DNA of 64,000 nt, from positions 124,001-188,000 of the forward strand of contig NZ_LMDV01000009.1 in assembly GCF_001425175.1 (NCBI RefSeq), given 5' to 3'. Below the pieces are notes generated by a model that was given only the letters and a program-made list of their open reading frames with translations, made no database searches and was not told the DNA's origin. The stretch is from Nocardioides sp. Root1257. Lineage in GTDB: Bacteria > Actinomycetota > Actinomycetes > Propionibacteriales > Nocardioidaceae. The position numbers were made by a program, and so were the translations under genes. Positions 1-7,699 of this stretch are shown here, piece after piece. Each line of letters opens with the position of its first letter. The stretch's first letter is position 1.

Positions 1-40
1 GCCGCGGCTGCGCCGGCTGGCCGAGGCCGCAGCGGTCTAG
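1..40 (+). CDS. C-terminal end of an upstream gene (partial)
   Basis: One forward frame is open from the window edge to a TAG at 38-40 and gives the tail PRLRRLAEAAAV. It stops ten bases before the LysR start, a spacing common in this genome. The fragment is too short to identify, and it could be a chance open frame. Confidence 0.3.
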   Translation, partial: PRLRRLAEAAAV

Positions 41-49
41 GGTCGGCGC

Positions 50-958
50 GTGGCCTCCGACCTCGACCGCCTGGCCGCGGTCGACCTCAACCTGCTGCCA
101 CCGCTGCTCGCGCTGCTGGAGGAGCGGTCGGTGACGCGGGCGGCCGCCCGCGTGGGCCTGTCGCAGCCGGCGATGAGCCATGCCCTGGCCCGGATCCGCC
201 GTCTTGTCGACGACGACCTCCTGGTCCGGCAGGGCCGGACCATGGTCCTCACGCCGCACGCGACCGAGCTGGTCGGGCCGCTGCGCGCGGTGCTCGACCA
301 GGCCGCGCGCGTGGTGCGCTTCCCGGCCTTCGACCCGGCGACCGACGCGCGCACCATCAACGTCACCTGCTCGACGTCGACGGCGTACGTCCTCGGCGGC
401 CACCTCGCCCGCCTCGTCGCCGAGCGAGCGCCGCACGCCACGCTGCGGATGAGGACGCTGGCCGACGTCGACGACTCGGTCTTCACCGACCCCGGCACCG
501 ACGTCGTGCTCATCCCCGAGGGCGTGCCCGCGCCGTACCCGCGCGAGCGCCTGTACGACGACCGCTGGGTCGTCTTCGCGGCCCGCGACGCAGCGCCCGC
601 CGACGCGACCGCGCTCGAGCTGCTGACGACGCTGCCGCACGCAGTCTTCGACACCGGGAGCCGACGGTCGCGGCCCTACGCGGTCCTCGACGAGGAGGGC
701 GTGGAGTACGCCGTGCGCCAACGAGTTCCCGACCAGATGCTCCTGCCCGCCCTGGTCGCCCGCGTCGGTGGCGTCGCGGTGCACCGCCTGCGGGTCGTCA
801 GCACCGAGCTCTTCGTCGACCGGCTGCGCATCGAGGAGTTCCCCTACCCGATCCCGACCCTCGGCATCGACCTGGTCTGGAACCCCCGGCTCGCCGACAC
901 CGCCTTCACCGACTGGCTCGGCGCCCTCCTGCACGAGGCCGCGGCCGCGATCGGCTGA
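50..958 (+). CDS. LysR-family transcriptional regulator
   Basis: Full-length LysR protein of 302 residues with a GTG start. Residues about 12-70 form the winged helix-turn-helix (ERSVTRAAARVGLSQPAMSH is the helix-turn-helix core). Residues about 95-295 are the periplasmic-binding-like effector domain. The effector domain looks most like the NodD/NahR/LinR group, whose members often sense aromatic or aromatic-derived ligands; that placement is inferred from general resemblance. There is no obvious divergent target gene: the next gene runs toward it. Its target may lie left of the window. Confidence 0.9.
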   Translation: MASDLDRLAAVDLNLLPPLLALLEERSVTRAAARVGLSQPAMSHALARIRRLVDDDLLVRQGRTMVLTPHATELVGPLRAVLDQAARVVRFPAFDPATDARTINVTCSTSTAYVLGGHLARLVAERAPHATLRMRTLADVDDSVFTDPGTDVVLIPEGVPAPYPRERLYDDRWVVFAARDAAPADATALELLTTLPHAVFDTGSRRSRPYAVLDEEGVEYAVRQRVPDQMLLPALVARVGGVAVHRLRVVSTELFVDRLRIEEFPYPIPTLGIDLVWNPRLADTAFTDWLGALLHEAAAAIG

Positions 959-992
959 TCCCCGGACACCAGAGGGCGGAGGCCGGCTGCCG

Positions 993-2105
993 TCAGTGGC
1001 GGCCGAGCACCAGCCTGGCCACGCGACCGTTCGCCCCGGCGGCCCAGCACGAGCCGTCCTTGGTGCAGTCGAGCGCGTGGTAGCCGTCGGTGCTCAGGTG
1101 CCGCCAACTGCGTCCACCGTCGAAGCTGATGCTGGTGCCGCGGACGTCGCCGGACTCGCCGGTCACGAGCAGCGGGTGGCCGCGGGTCGGCAGGTACGCC
1201 GCATCCTCGGCCAGGTGCTGGAGGTCGCCGGCGTTGCGCCACGTCCGGCCGTCGCGGGTGACGGCCACGGCGTCCACGCCGTCGGTCGGCTCCGCGAAGT
1301 CACCGCCGACCGCGACCCCGTCCCGCGGCGAACGGAAGGCCAGGGCGAAGACGCCCGCGGCGTCGCCGGCCCGGATCGTCGAGTCGGTCGCGGTCCAGGT
1401 GTGGCCGTAGTCGTCGGAGCGGAAGACGCGCGAGGCGCCGCCGCCGGAGCCGAAGTACGCCGTGCGCCCGGTCGTCACCAGGCAATCACCGCTGGCGGCG
1501 AAGCCGGCCTCGGTGGGCGCCTCGGGCATCCCGTCGTTCGGCAGCACCTCCCACGAGCGGCCCGCGTCGTCGGTCGACAGGATCCGGAACTTTCCGTCGA
1601 CCGGGTCGCTCAGCGCCAGGCCGCGCTTGCTGCCGGGGTAGAAGGCGAGGCAGTCGTAGAACGCCGCCGGGTCGTCGTTGACGAAGGCCGTCGTCCAGCT
1701 CGCGCCGGCGTCGGTGGTGCGGTAGATCCGCGACGCGTCGCCGGGGCCGATCGCCAGGATCACGGCCTCGCGGCCGCTGCGCGCCTCGACGTCGCGGAAG
1801 AGCAGGCCCTCGGTGTCGGGCGGGCTCACGTCCTGCCAGGTGCGACCGCCGTCGGCGGTGCGGAAGACGCGACCGGGCGCCCCCTCGGTGGCGCTGCCGC
1901 CGGTCACCCACGCCGTACGCCGGTCGACGGCGTCGAGGCCGCGGAAGCCCTGGTCGGCGTCGATGACCGTCTGCTGCCACGACCACGCCTTGTCGTGGCC
2001 GTGGCCATGCCCGCCGTGGTCGTGGCCGGACGCCTGGGCGGTGCCGCCCGTCATGGCGGCTCCGGCGAGCAGGCTGGACAGGACGAGGTACCCGAGACGT
2101 CGCAT
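993..2105 (-). CDS. Secreted YCF48/BNR-like beta-propeller protein
   Basis: About 370 residues. The start at 2105 puts a classic signal peptide first (MRR, a hydrophobic stretch, then AQA-S as a likely cleavage site). Right after it comes a His-rich segment (HDHGGHGHGHD) that could bind metal. The rest carries at least six Asp-box motifs of the S/T-x-D-x-G-x-x-W type (TADGGRTWQ, TDDAGRSWE, SDDYGHTWT, SFDGGRSWR), the signature of BNR/sialidase-like and YCF48-like propellers. Sialidase active-site arginines are not evident, so a binding or scaffold role is more likely than glycan hydrolysis. Convergent with the LysR gene. Confidence 0.75.
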   Translation of the reverse strand: MRRLGYLVLSSLLAGAAMTGGTAQASGHDHGGHGHGHDKAWSWQQTVIDADQGFRGLDAVDRRTAWVTGGSATEGAPGRVFRTADGGRTWQDVSPPDTEGLLFRDVEARSGREAVILAIGPGDASRIYRTTDAGASWTTAFVNDDPAAFYDCLAFYPGSKRGLALSDPVDGKFRILSTDDAGRSWEVLPNDGMPEAPTEAGFAASGDCLVTTGRTAYFGSGGGASRVFRSDDYGHTWTATDSTIRAGDAAGVFALAFRSPRDGVAVGGDFAEPTDGVDAVAVTRDGRTWRNAGDLQHLAEDAAYLPTRGHPLLVTGESGDVRGTSISFDGGRSWRHLSTDGYHALDCTKDGSCWAAGANGRVARLVLGRH

Positions 2106-2176
2106 GTCAGCACCCTGCCCCCGCTCCACCGGTCTTGTCCACGACTGGGATCGCCGTTCAGTGGGTATCGACGGTC

Positions 2177-3667
2177 GTGGACCTGACCAAGACGAAGTCC
2201 GTCGACGACATCCTCGCCGTCAACGCGGAGCCCGACGAGACCGACGACCAGCAGGGAGAGGCCGGCGAGACCGGTCGGCTCAAGAAGAGCCTCGGCGCGC
2301 TCGACCTGATGGGCTTCGGCATCGGGATCGTGATCGGCACCGGCATCTTCACGCTCACCGGCGTCGCCGCGAAGGACTTCGCCGGCCCGGCCGTGATGCT
2401 GTCCTTCGCGCTCGCCGGGATCGTCAGCCTGCTGGCCGCCCTCTGCTACGCCGAACTGTCGTCGTCGGTGCCGACCGCCGGGTCGGCGTACACCTACGCC
2501 TACGCGACGATCGGCGAGGTCTTCGCCTGGATCATCGGGTGGGACCTGGTGCTCGAGTTCTCGCTCGGCGCGGCGGTCGTCGCGCGCGGCTGGTCCGGGT
2601 ACGTCGCCAGCCTCTCGGACAAGGTCCCGACGAGCCTCTTCGGGGAGTCCGCGCCGATCAACGTCGGCGCCGTGATGATCGTGCTGGTGCTCGGCCTGGT
2701 GGCGTGGGTGGGCATCCGCGAGTCGAAGTGGGTCACCAACACGCTGGTGGTCATCAAGGTGCTCGTCTGCCTCTTCGTGATCTTCGTCGGCGCGTTCTAC
2801 GTGAAGACCGCCAACTGGCACCCGTTCATCCCGCCGAGCGAGCCGGGCTCGGACTCCGGCGGCCTCACCCAGCCGCTCTGGCAGATGCTCACCGGCACCT
2901 CGCCGTCGATCTACGGCATGGCCGGCGTGCTGTCCGCGGCCGCGGTCGTCTTCTTCTCCTACACCGGCTTCGAGGCCGTCGCGAACCTCGGCGAGGAGAC
3001 CAAGAAGCCCTCCCGCGACCTGCCGATCGGGCTGCTCGGCACGCTGCTCATCTGCACACTCCTGTACGTCGGCGTGGCCGGCGTACTCACCGGCATGGTC
3101 GACTTCCACGACCTCGACGAGGGCGCCCCGATCTCCGAGGCGTTCAAGACCGTCGGCCTCGGCTGGGCCGCCAACCTGATCAGCATCGCCGCCATCGCCG
3201 GCCTCACCTCGGTGATCCTGGTCGACATCGTGACGATGCCGCGGATCGGCTTCGCCATGGCCCGCGACCGGCTGCTGCCGCCGCGGCTCGCCAAGCTGCA
3301 CCCGCGCTTCGGCACCCCGACCCTGATGACCGCCATCACGGTTGCCTTCGTCGCGGTCCTCGCCGCCCTCGTGCCGCTCGACAAGCTGGCCGAGATGGTC
3401 AGCATCGGCACCCTCTTCGCGTTCGCGATCGTCTCGCTCGCCGTCCCGATCCTGCGCCGCACCAGCCCCGACCTGAAGCGCCCCTTCCGCACCCCGCTCT
3501 CCCCGGTCCTGCCGATCGTCTCCGCGATCCTGTGCGTCGCCCTGATGGCCAACCTCGCGGTCGACACCTGGATCCGCTTCGGCGTCTGGCTCGCCCTCGG
3601 CCTGGTCATCTACTTCGCGTACGGCGTGCGCCGCTCGCGGGTGCAGCAGGAGGCCTCCGAGGGCTGA
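2177..3667 (+). CDS. APC-superfamily amino acid permease
   Basis: About 496 residues. Start chosen at GTG 2177 (VDLTKTKSVDDIL), the usual N-terminus of this group; an in-frame TTG at 2135 is possible. After a short polar N-terminus, GFGIGIVIGTGIFTLTG is the conserved first helix of the cationic amino acid transporter/YfnA branch. About 12 membrane segments follow, with SYTGFEAVANLGEETKKPSRD as the helix-6/loop signature. It should import amino acids by proton- or exchange-coupled transport; the substrate is not evident. No operon partner. Confidence 0.88.
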   Translation: MDLTKTKSVDDILAVNAEPDETDDQQGEAGETGRLKKSLGALDLMGFGIGIVIGTGIFTLTGVAAKDFAGPAVMLSFALAGIVSLLAALCYAELSSSVPTAGSAYTYAYATIGEVFAWIIGWDLVLEFSLGAAVVARGWSGYVASLSDKVPTSLFGESAPINVGAVMIVLVLGLVAWVGIRESKWVTNTLVVIKVLVCLFVIFVGAFYVKTANWHPFIPPSEPGSDSGGLTQPLWQMLTGTSPSIYGMAGVLSAAAVVFFSYTGFEAVANLGEETKKPSRDLPIGLLGTLLICTLLYVGVAGVLTGMVDFHDLDEGAPISEAFKTVGLGWAANLISIAAIAGLTSVILVDIVTMPRIGFAMARDRLLPPRLAKLHPRFGTPTLMTAITVAFVAVLAALVPLDKLAEMVSIGTLFAFAIVSLAVPILRRTSPDLKRPFRTPLSPVLPIVSAILCVALMANLAVDTWIRFGVWLALGLVIYFAYGVRRSRVQQEASEG

Positions 3668-3676
3668 CAACGGGCC

Positions 3677-3724
3677 TTGACTTTCCGACTGGGAAAGATG
3701 CATCCTTCTTTCCACTTAGGAAAG
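3677..3724 (+). promoter_or_regulatory. Promoter with two identical palindromic operators
   Basis: Two copies of CTTTCC-N5-GGAAAG lie at 3681-3697 and 3708-3724, centred 27 bp apart. The first overlaps a good -35 (TTGACT, 3677-3682). A weak -10 (CATCCT, 3701-3706) falls between them. The last bases of the second copy run into the AAGAAGGA ribosome-binding site of the gene at 3736. A dimeric repressor on both sites would block the promoter. The obvious candidate is the winged-helix protein encoded by the second gene of this operon. Confidence 0.7.
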
Positions 3725-3735
3725 AAGGAATCGCC

Positions 3736-4200
3736 ATGGAGCCCATCGCTCAGCACGAGGCCCGCGAGGCCCTGGAAGCCATCGAGCACGCCCGCCGCGG
3801 CGTGGCCGCCGAGGTGGGTCTGCCGCGCTGGTACTGGTGGCTGCTCGCCGCCGGCTGGGTCGTCCTGGGCGTCGTCGGGGACCTGTCCGCGGCGTGGTTC
3901 GCGACCGTCGCGACCGTCGCGTACGGCGCCGTGCACGCGACCGTGGCATCCCGCGTGCTGAGCGGCCGTCGTCGTACCGGCGGCGTGCAGGTCAGCGCCG
4001 AGACCGCGAGCCGGCGACTGCCCGTCGTGGTGATCGGCATGCTGGTCGCGCTGGTCGCCCTGACCATCGGCACCGCGCTCGTCCTCGACGCCGACGGCAC
4101 CGAGCACGCGAGCATCTTCGCCGGGATCTTCGTCGCCGCCGTCGTCGGTTTCGGCGGCCCGGAGATCCTGGGCGTGCTCCGCCGATGGGCCCGAGCATGA
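3736..4200 (+). CDS. Small four-helix membrane protein
   Basis: 154 residues, ATG preceded by AAAGAAGGAA. A soluble N-terminal helix (about 1-28) is followed by four predicted membrane segments: WYWWLLAAGWVVLGVVGDLS, a second ending near SRV, a third LPVVVIGMLVALVALTIGTA, and a last near IFAGIFVAAVVGFGG. No catalytic motif is visible. It overlaps the next gene by ATGA, so it is translationally coupled to a winged-helix regulator. This membrane protein/regulator pairing recurs in actinobacteria, but I do not know the function. Confidence 0.8.
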   Translation: MEPIAQHEAREALEAIEHARRGVAAEVGLPRWYWWLLAAGWVVLGVVGDLSAAWFATVATVAYGAVHATVASRVLSGRRRTGGVQVSAETASRRLPVVVIGMLVALVALTIGTALVLDADGTEHASIFAGIFVAAVVGFGGPEILGVLRRWARA

Positions 4201-4520
4201 GTGCGGCGAAGTTCGACGAGCTCATCCACCCCAGCACCCGCCTGACCCTGGTGGCGACCCTCGCGGCCGCCGACTGGGCCGAGTTCGCCTTCCTGAAGGA
4301 CCGTCTCGCGCTCTCCGACTCAGCACTGTCCAAGCAGCTGGCGACGCTGGAGGAGGCGGGGTACGTCGCCACCGAGCGCTACCTCGTCGGCGGCCGCCGC
4401 AAGCTCCGCGCCCGGCTCACCAAAGCCGGACGCCAGGCGTACGACGGCCACGTGGCCGCTCTGCGCCTGGTGATCGACTCGGCGGGCGAGAGCGTCGCGG
4501 CGGAATCTGTCGAGGGGTAG
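4197..4520 (+). CDS. Winged-helix transcriptional regulator (MarR/ArsR-like)
   Basis: 107 residues, starting inside the stop of the previous gene. The whole protein is one winged helix-turn-helix. LALSDSALSKQLATLEEAGY is the recognition region and RKLRARLTKAGRQAYDGHV the wing and dimerisation helix. The form matches the small DNA-binding proteins that autoregulate a linked membrane protein. Because it is co-transcribed from the promoter with two CTTTCC-N5-GGAAAG boxes, autorepression is the simplest model (inference). Confidence 0.85.
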   Translation: MSAAKFDELIHPSTRLTLVATLAAADWAEFAFLKDRLALSDSALSKQLATLEEAGYVATERYLVGGRRKLRARLTKAGRQAYDGHVAALRLVIDSAGESVAAESVEG

Positions 4521-4524
4521 CGCG

Positions 4525-4539
4525 CCCCGGGACGTCATC
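4525..4539. repeat. Half copy of the dispersed GGGACGTCAT palindrome
   Basis: The 15 bases GCCCCGGGACGTCAT are identical to the left arm and flank of the full palindrome at 6757-6812. Similarity then fades (CGACACTGAGG against ACGAATCGAGG), and no right arm follows before the MMPL gene. It may be a decayed copy. It lies directly downstream of the regulator gene. Confidence 0.5.
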
Positions 4540-4604
4540 GACACTGAGGGCGAGCTGCGTCTGCGGCAACGTCAACACACCGATGGTCGGCGTAGCATCC
4601 GAGT

Positions 4605-6734
4605 GTGCGTGCTCTCGGCGAGTGGGTGTTGCGGCACCGCATGATGGTTGTGCTCGGCTGGTTGCTGATCACCGTCGTGGGCGCATCGATCACCAGCACG
4701 GTCAACAATCGGCTCACCGTCGACTTCTCGCTGCCCGGGCAACCCGGGACCGAGGCTGCTGCGCAGATCACGGAGGCGTTCGGCAACGGTGGCAACACGG
4801 TGCCGTTGCTGGTCACCGTCACGATGCCGGAGGGCCAGACCGTCACCGGCAACGAGCAGCAGATCGGCGACGCGTTCGCGACGGTGACACGCGCCGAGGT
4901 GCCGTTGCGCGTGCTCGACGAGGCGAACACCGGCGACGACGCTTTCCGCACCGAGGACGACCGGACGGCGTACGCGATGGTGTTCTACCCGTTCCCGGAC
5001 AGCTTCTCGAGCGTGCTGCCGGTCGATGTGGTGCGTGGGGCGGTCAGTGCGCAGGCACCGGATGGGGCCACAGTTGGCGTGACCGGGATGGACGCGTTGG
5101 CCGTCGGCGACGACGAGGGCGGCAACAGCGTGCTCGTCGAGACGATGCTGGGAGGTCTGGGAGCTCTCGCCGTCCTGTTGTTCGTCTTCGCCTCCCTGCT
5201 GGCGTTCCTGCCCCTGGTGGTCGCGGCGGTCTCGATCCTGACCACCTTCGTCCTGCTGCTGCCGATCACCTACTTCACCGACGTCTCCTTCATCGTTGAG
5301 TTCCTGATCGCCCTGGTCGGGCTCGGCGTCGCCATCGACTACTCGCTGCTGTTCGTGACCCGCTGGCGTGAGGAGCGTGACCACGGTCGCGACAACCACG
5401 AGGCGGTCGTGACCGCCATGGAGACGGCAGGTCACGCCGTCCTGTTCAGCGGCATCACGGTGGCCATCGGACTGCTCGCACTGGTGGTGCTGCCGGTGCC
5501 CTTCCTGCGCAGCATCGGGTTCGCCGGCGCACTGATCCCGCTCGCGAGCGTGCTGGTCACCCTGAGCCTGACTCCGGCAATCCTCGGCAGCATCGGTCCG
5601 CGGGTGGATTGGCCCAAGATCCGTCACGAGGCCGAGTCGAGTCGTGGGTGGACCGGCTGGGCGAGGCTGGTCGTCCGTCACCGGTGGGTCGCTGCCGGTG
5701 CGGCGTTCCTGGTGCTCGGGCTCCTCACGGTCGCCTTCGCGGGCATCAAGATCGGTGCCGCTGACTCCGACTCGCTGGCCAAGAACGGTGCCGCGTTCGA
5801 CACGCTGCAGGTCCTCAAGTCCGGTGGGGTCACGACGGGTGTGCTGACCCCTATCGAGGTGCTGGCCGAGACCGACAAGGCGGAGTCCGTCGCGAGCACC
5901 CTGGGCGAGGTCGAGGGCATCGACGCCACGTTCGTCCCGACCGGGGAGGGGTCGGACTCGGCGGGTCGCACGGTCGTCGTCCTGGTACCTGACGAGGAGA
6001 CGGTGAACTCTCAGAGCGTCGATGTCGTCCGGACCGTGACTGCCGTCGCCGATGACACCGACGGGGTCATCGGCGTGGCCGGCCTGGGTGCCGACCAGGT
6101 CGACTTCCTGCACGCGGTCTACGGCAACCTGCCGCTGATGCTCGGCCTGATCTGCCTGCTCACCTACGTGCTGCTGGTCCGGGCGTTCCGCTCGCTCCTG
6201 TTGCCTCTCAAGGCCGTCGTGCTCAACCTCGCCTCGCTCATGGCGGTCTTCGGGACCATGGTCCTGTTCTGGCAGGAGGGCCACGGCTCCACGGCGATCT
6301 TCGGCATCGAGGCGACCGGCGCCGTGACGTTCTGGATCCCGATCATGGTCTTCGCCTTCCTCTACGGGCTGTCCATGGACTACGAGGTCTTCATCCTGAG
6401 CCGCGTACGCGAGGAGTACGACGCCGGCGCATCCACCGACGAGGCGGTCATCCGAGGCATCGGGCGCACCGGTCGACTGGTCACCAGCGCTGCCCTGATC
6501 CTGTTCCTCGCCTTCGCGGCCCTCGCCTCGGGGCCAGGCACCGACATCAAGGTCCTCGCGACCGGATTGGGAATCGGGATCCTGCTGGACGCCACCATCA
6601 TCAGGTCCGTCCTGGTGCCATCGCTGGTCTCACTGTTCGGCACCTGGAACTGGAAGCTGCCCGACCGTGTCGCGCGGCTGCTGCGGGTAGCACCCTCGGT
6701 GGTGCACCCCGAAGATCCGCCGACCCGCAGCTGA
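4605..6734 (+). CDS. MMPL-family RND transporter
   Basis: 709 residues with the duplicated MMPL/RND architecture: N-terminal helix, a periplasmic domain of about 140 residues, five to six helices, a second periplasmic domain, then five helices. Both halves keep the proton-relay Asp-Tyr pair (GLGVAIDYSLL and LYGLSMDYEVF). It resembles the shorter YdfJ/ActII-3-type exporters of lipids or hydrophobic compounds rather than trehalose-monomycolate MmpL3. The GTG at 4605 has no Shine-Dalgarno, and TAGCAT just upstream could be a -10, so a leaderless transcript is possible. Confidence 0.9.
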   Translation: MRALGEWVLRHRMMVVLGWLLITVVGASITSTVNNRLTVDFSLPGQPGTEAAAQITEAFGNGGNTVPLLVTVTMPEGQTVTGNEQQIGDAFATVTRAEVPLRVLDEANTGDDAFRTEDDRTAYAMVFYPFPDSFSSVLPVDVVRGAVSAQAPDGATVGVTGMDALAVGDDEGGNSVLVETMLGGLGALAVLLFVFASLLAFLPLVVAAVSILTTFVLLLPITYFTDVSFIVEFLIALVGLGVAIDYSLLFVTRWREERDHGRDNHEAVVTAMETAGHAVLFSGITVAIGLLALVVLPVPFLRSIGFAGALIPLASVLVTLSLTPAILGSIGPRVDWPKIRHEAESSRGWTGWARLVVRHRWVAAGAAFLVLGLLTVAFAGIKIGAADSDSLAKNGAAFDTLQVLKSGGVTTGVLTPIEVLAETDKAESVASTLGEVEGIDATFVPTGEGSDSAGRTVVVLVPDEETVNSQSVDVVRTVTAVADDTDGVIGVAGLGADQVDFLHAVYGNLPLMLGLICLLTYVLLVRAFRSLLLPLKAVVLNLASLMAVFGTMVLFWQEGHGSTAIFGIEATGAVTFWIPIMVFAFLYGLSMDYEVFILSRVREEYDAGASTDEAVIRGIGRTGRLVTSAALILFLAFAALASGPGTDIKVLATGLGIGILLDATIIRSVLVPSLVSLFGTWNWKLPDRVARLLRVAPSVVHPEDPPTRS

Positions 6735-6756
6735 CGTCGCCGACGCGCGGGCGTGC

Positions 6757-6812
6757 CCCGGGACGTCATACGAATCGAGGCATGGAGACCACCATCCGTA
6801 TGACGTCCCGGG
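6757..6812. repeat. Dispersed 16-24-16 palindrome, copy 1
   Basis: Perfect 16-bp arms: CCCGGGACGTCATACG at 6757-6772 and its exact complement at 6797-6812, with a 24-base loop. The loop begins AATCGAGG and ends ACCATC. A second copy with the same loop length and loop ends lies at 44669-44724. Copy 1 sits between convergent genes (MMPL and TetR), where it could act as a bidirectional terminator. Conservation of loop ends is more than a terminator needs. Confidence 0.8.
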
Positions 6813-6822
6813 CGTCCGAGGC

Positions 6823-7416
6823 TCACGTGACGAGCAGCGAGCACCAGCTGTCGACGATGGTGTCGAGGGCGACGTCGCGGGCGACCTTGTCGTCCCAGCC
6901 CTCCAGCATCCAGCGGCGGGAGAGGAACTCGACCTGGGCGAAGGCGAGGACGCCACGGACGTGGCGGGAGTCCTTGTCGAAGCGCTTGGCCTTGTCGAGG
7001 CCGCGGTGGATGTCGCCGATGGCGGACTCGAACCACTTCTCGACGGCGAGCTCGATCTCGGGGTCGGCGCCGGCGGCCTGGTTGGCGGCGCGGACCTTGG
7101 GCATCAGGTCGGGCCACTGGTCGAAGCGCTTGCTGATCCAGCCGCGGATGAGCTCGCGGTCGCCTGACTCGACGACCTGCTCGAGGGTCGGGTCGTCGGC
7201 GCCGACGAGAGACTCGTTGATCTCCACGATGAGGGCCTGCATCAGGGCCGGCTTCGACGGGAAGTGCAGGTAGAAGGTCGTCCGGGTCGTACCGGCGCCG
7301 GTGGCGATGTCGTCGATCGTCGCCGCGGCGTACCCCTTCTCCTGGAAGACCGTCAGGCCGGACTCGAGGAGGAGCCTCCGGGTCATCTGCTTCTGGGCGT
7401 CGCGGAGGCTGGGCAT
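6823..7416 (-). CDS. TetR-family transcriptional regulator
   Basis: 197 residues. The N-terminal helix-turn-helix spans about 10-60 (YAAATIDDIATGAGTTRTTF then YLHFPSK), followed by an all-helical ligand domain. The gene is divergent from the catabolic cluster that starts at 7700. A 10-6-10 inverted repeat at 7637-7662 lies in the shared upstream region, so it probably represses that cluster (inference). Convergent with MMPL across the palindrome at 6757-6812, so MMPL control is the alternative. Confidence 0.88.
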   Translation of the reverse strand: MPSLRDAQKQMTRRLLLESGLTVFQEKGYAAATIDDIATGAGTTRTTFYLHFPSKPALMQALIVEINESLVGADDPTLEQVVESGDRELIRGWISKRFDQWPDLMPKVRAANQAAGADPEIELAVEKWFESAIGDIHRGLDKAKRFDKDSRHVRGVLAFAQVEFLSRRWMLEGWDDKVARDVALDTIVDSWCSLLVT

Positions 7417-7470
7417 GGCGTCAGGTTAGCGGGCGTCGTGTCGTGCTTGGGGCTGCTTCTCGGCCCACTG

Positions 7471-7599
7471 GGTTTCGAGACGGCGCTGGCGCGCCTCCTC
7501 AACCACCGGGCGGCTCAGGTTTCGAGACGGCGCTGGCGCGCCTCCTCAACCACCGGGCGGCTCAGGTTTCGAGACGGCGCTGGCGCGCCTCCTCAACCA
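7471..7599. repeat. 47-bp tandem repeat, 2.7 copies
   Basis: Exact 47-bp units at 7471-7517 and 7518-7564, then 35 bases of a third unit at 7565-7599. Each unit contains GGTTTCGAGACGGCG and ends CCTCCTCAACCACC plus GGGCGGCTCA. Within a unit, GGTT/AACC, GAG/CTC and GGCGC/GCGCC can pair into one hairpin. This is the style of short intergenic palindromes (REP-like) common in Nocardioides-type genomes; the element at 35271-35309 looks related. Copies touch, without unique spacers. Confidence 0.85.
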
Positions 7600-7636
7600 G
7601 CGCAGCCATACTACTTCGGTTTTCGTTCTGTGGTTT

Positions 7637-7662
7637 CACTTGACACACTGTCGTGTTAAGTG
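7637..7662 (+). promoter_or_regulatory. Inverted-repeat operator at the catabolic-cluster promoter
   Basis: CACTTGACAC and GTGTTAAGTG form a 10-6-10 inverted repeat with one mismatch. It includes TTGACA (7640-7645), a consensus -35. It lies 38 bases upstream of the first cluster gene and is the right size for a TetR dimer. The TetR gene at 6823-7416 points away from it. The -10 is not clear. Confidence 0.6.
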
Positions 7663-7699
7663 ACACCGTTCACACCCAGTCGAGCGGAAGGGAGTCGTC

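Noticed and set aside
2051..3715. Long reverse-strand open frame across the amino-acid permease
   Set aside because: It is the antisense shadow of a clear permease. Its composition (runs of Asp, Glu, Arg, Gly, His) is typical of GC-rich antisense frames. Many similar long frames were rejected the same way, for example 4572-6284, 20222-22399 and 42457-44469.
7471..7599. CRISPR-like repeats
   Set aside because: Units are directly adjacent with no unique spacers, there are under three copies, and no cas genes are near.
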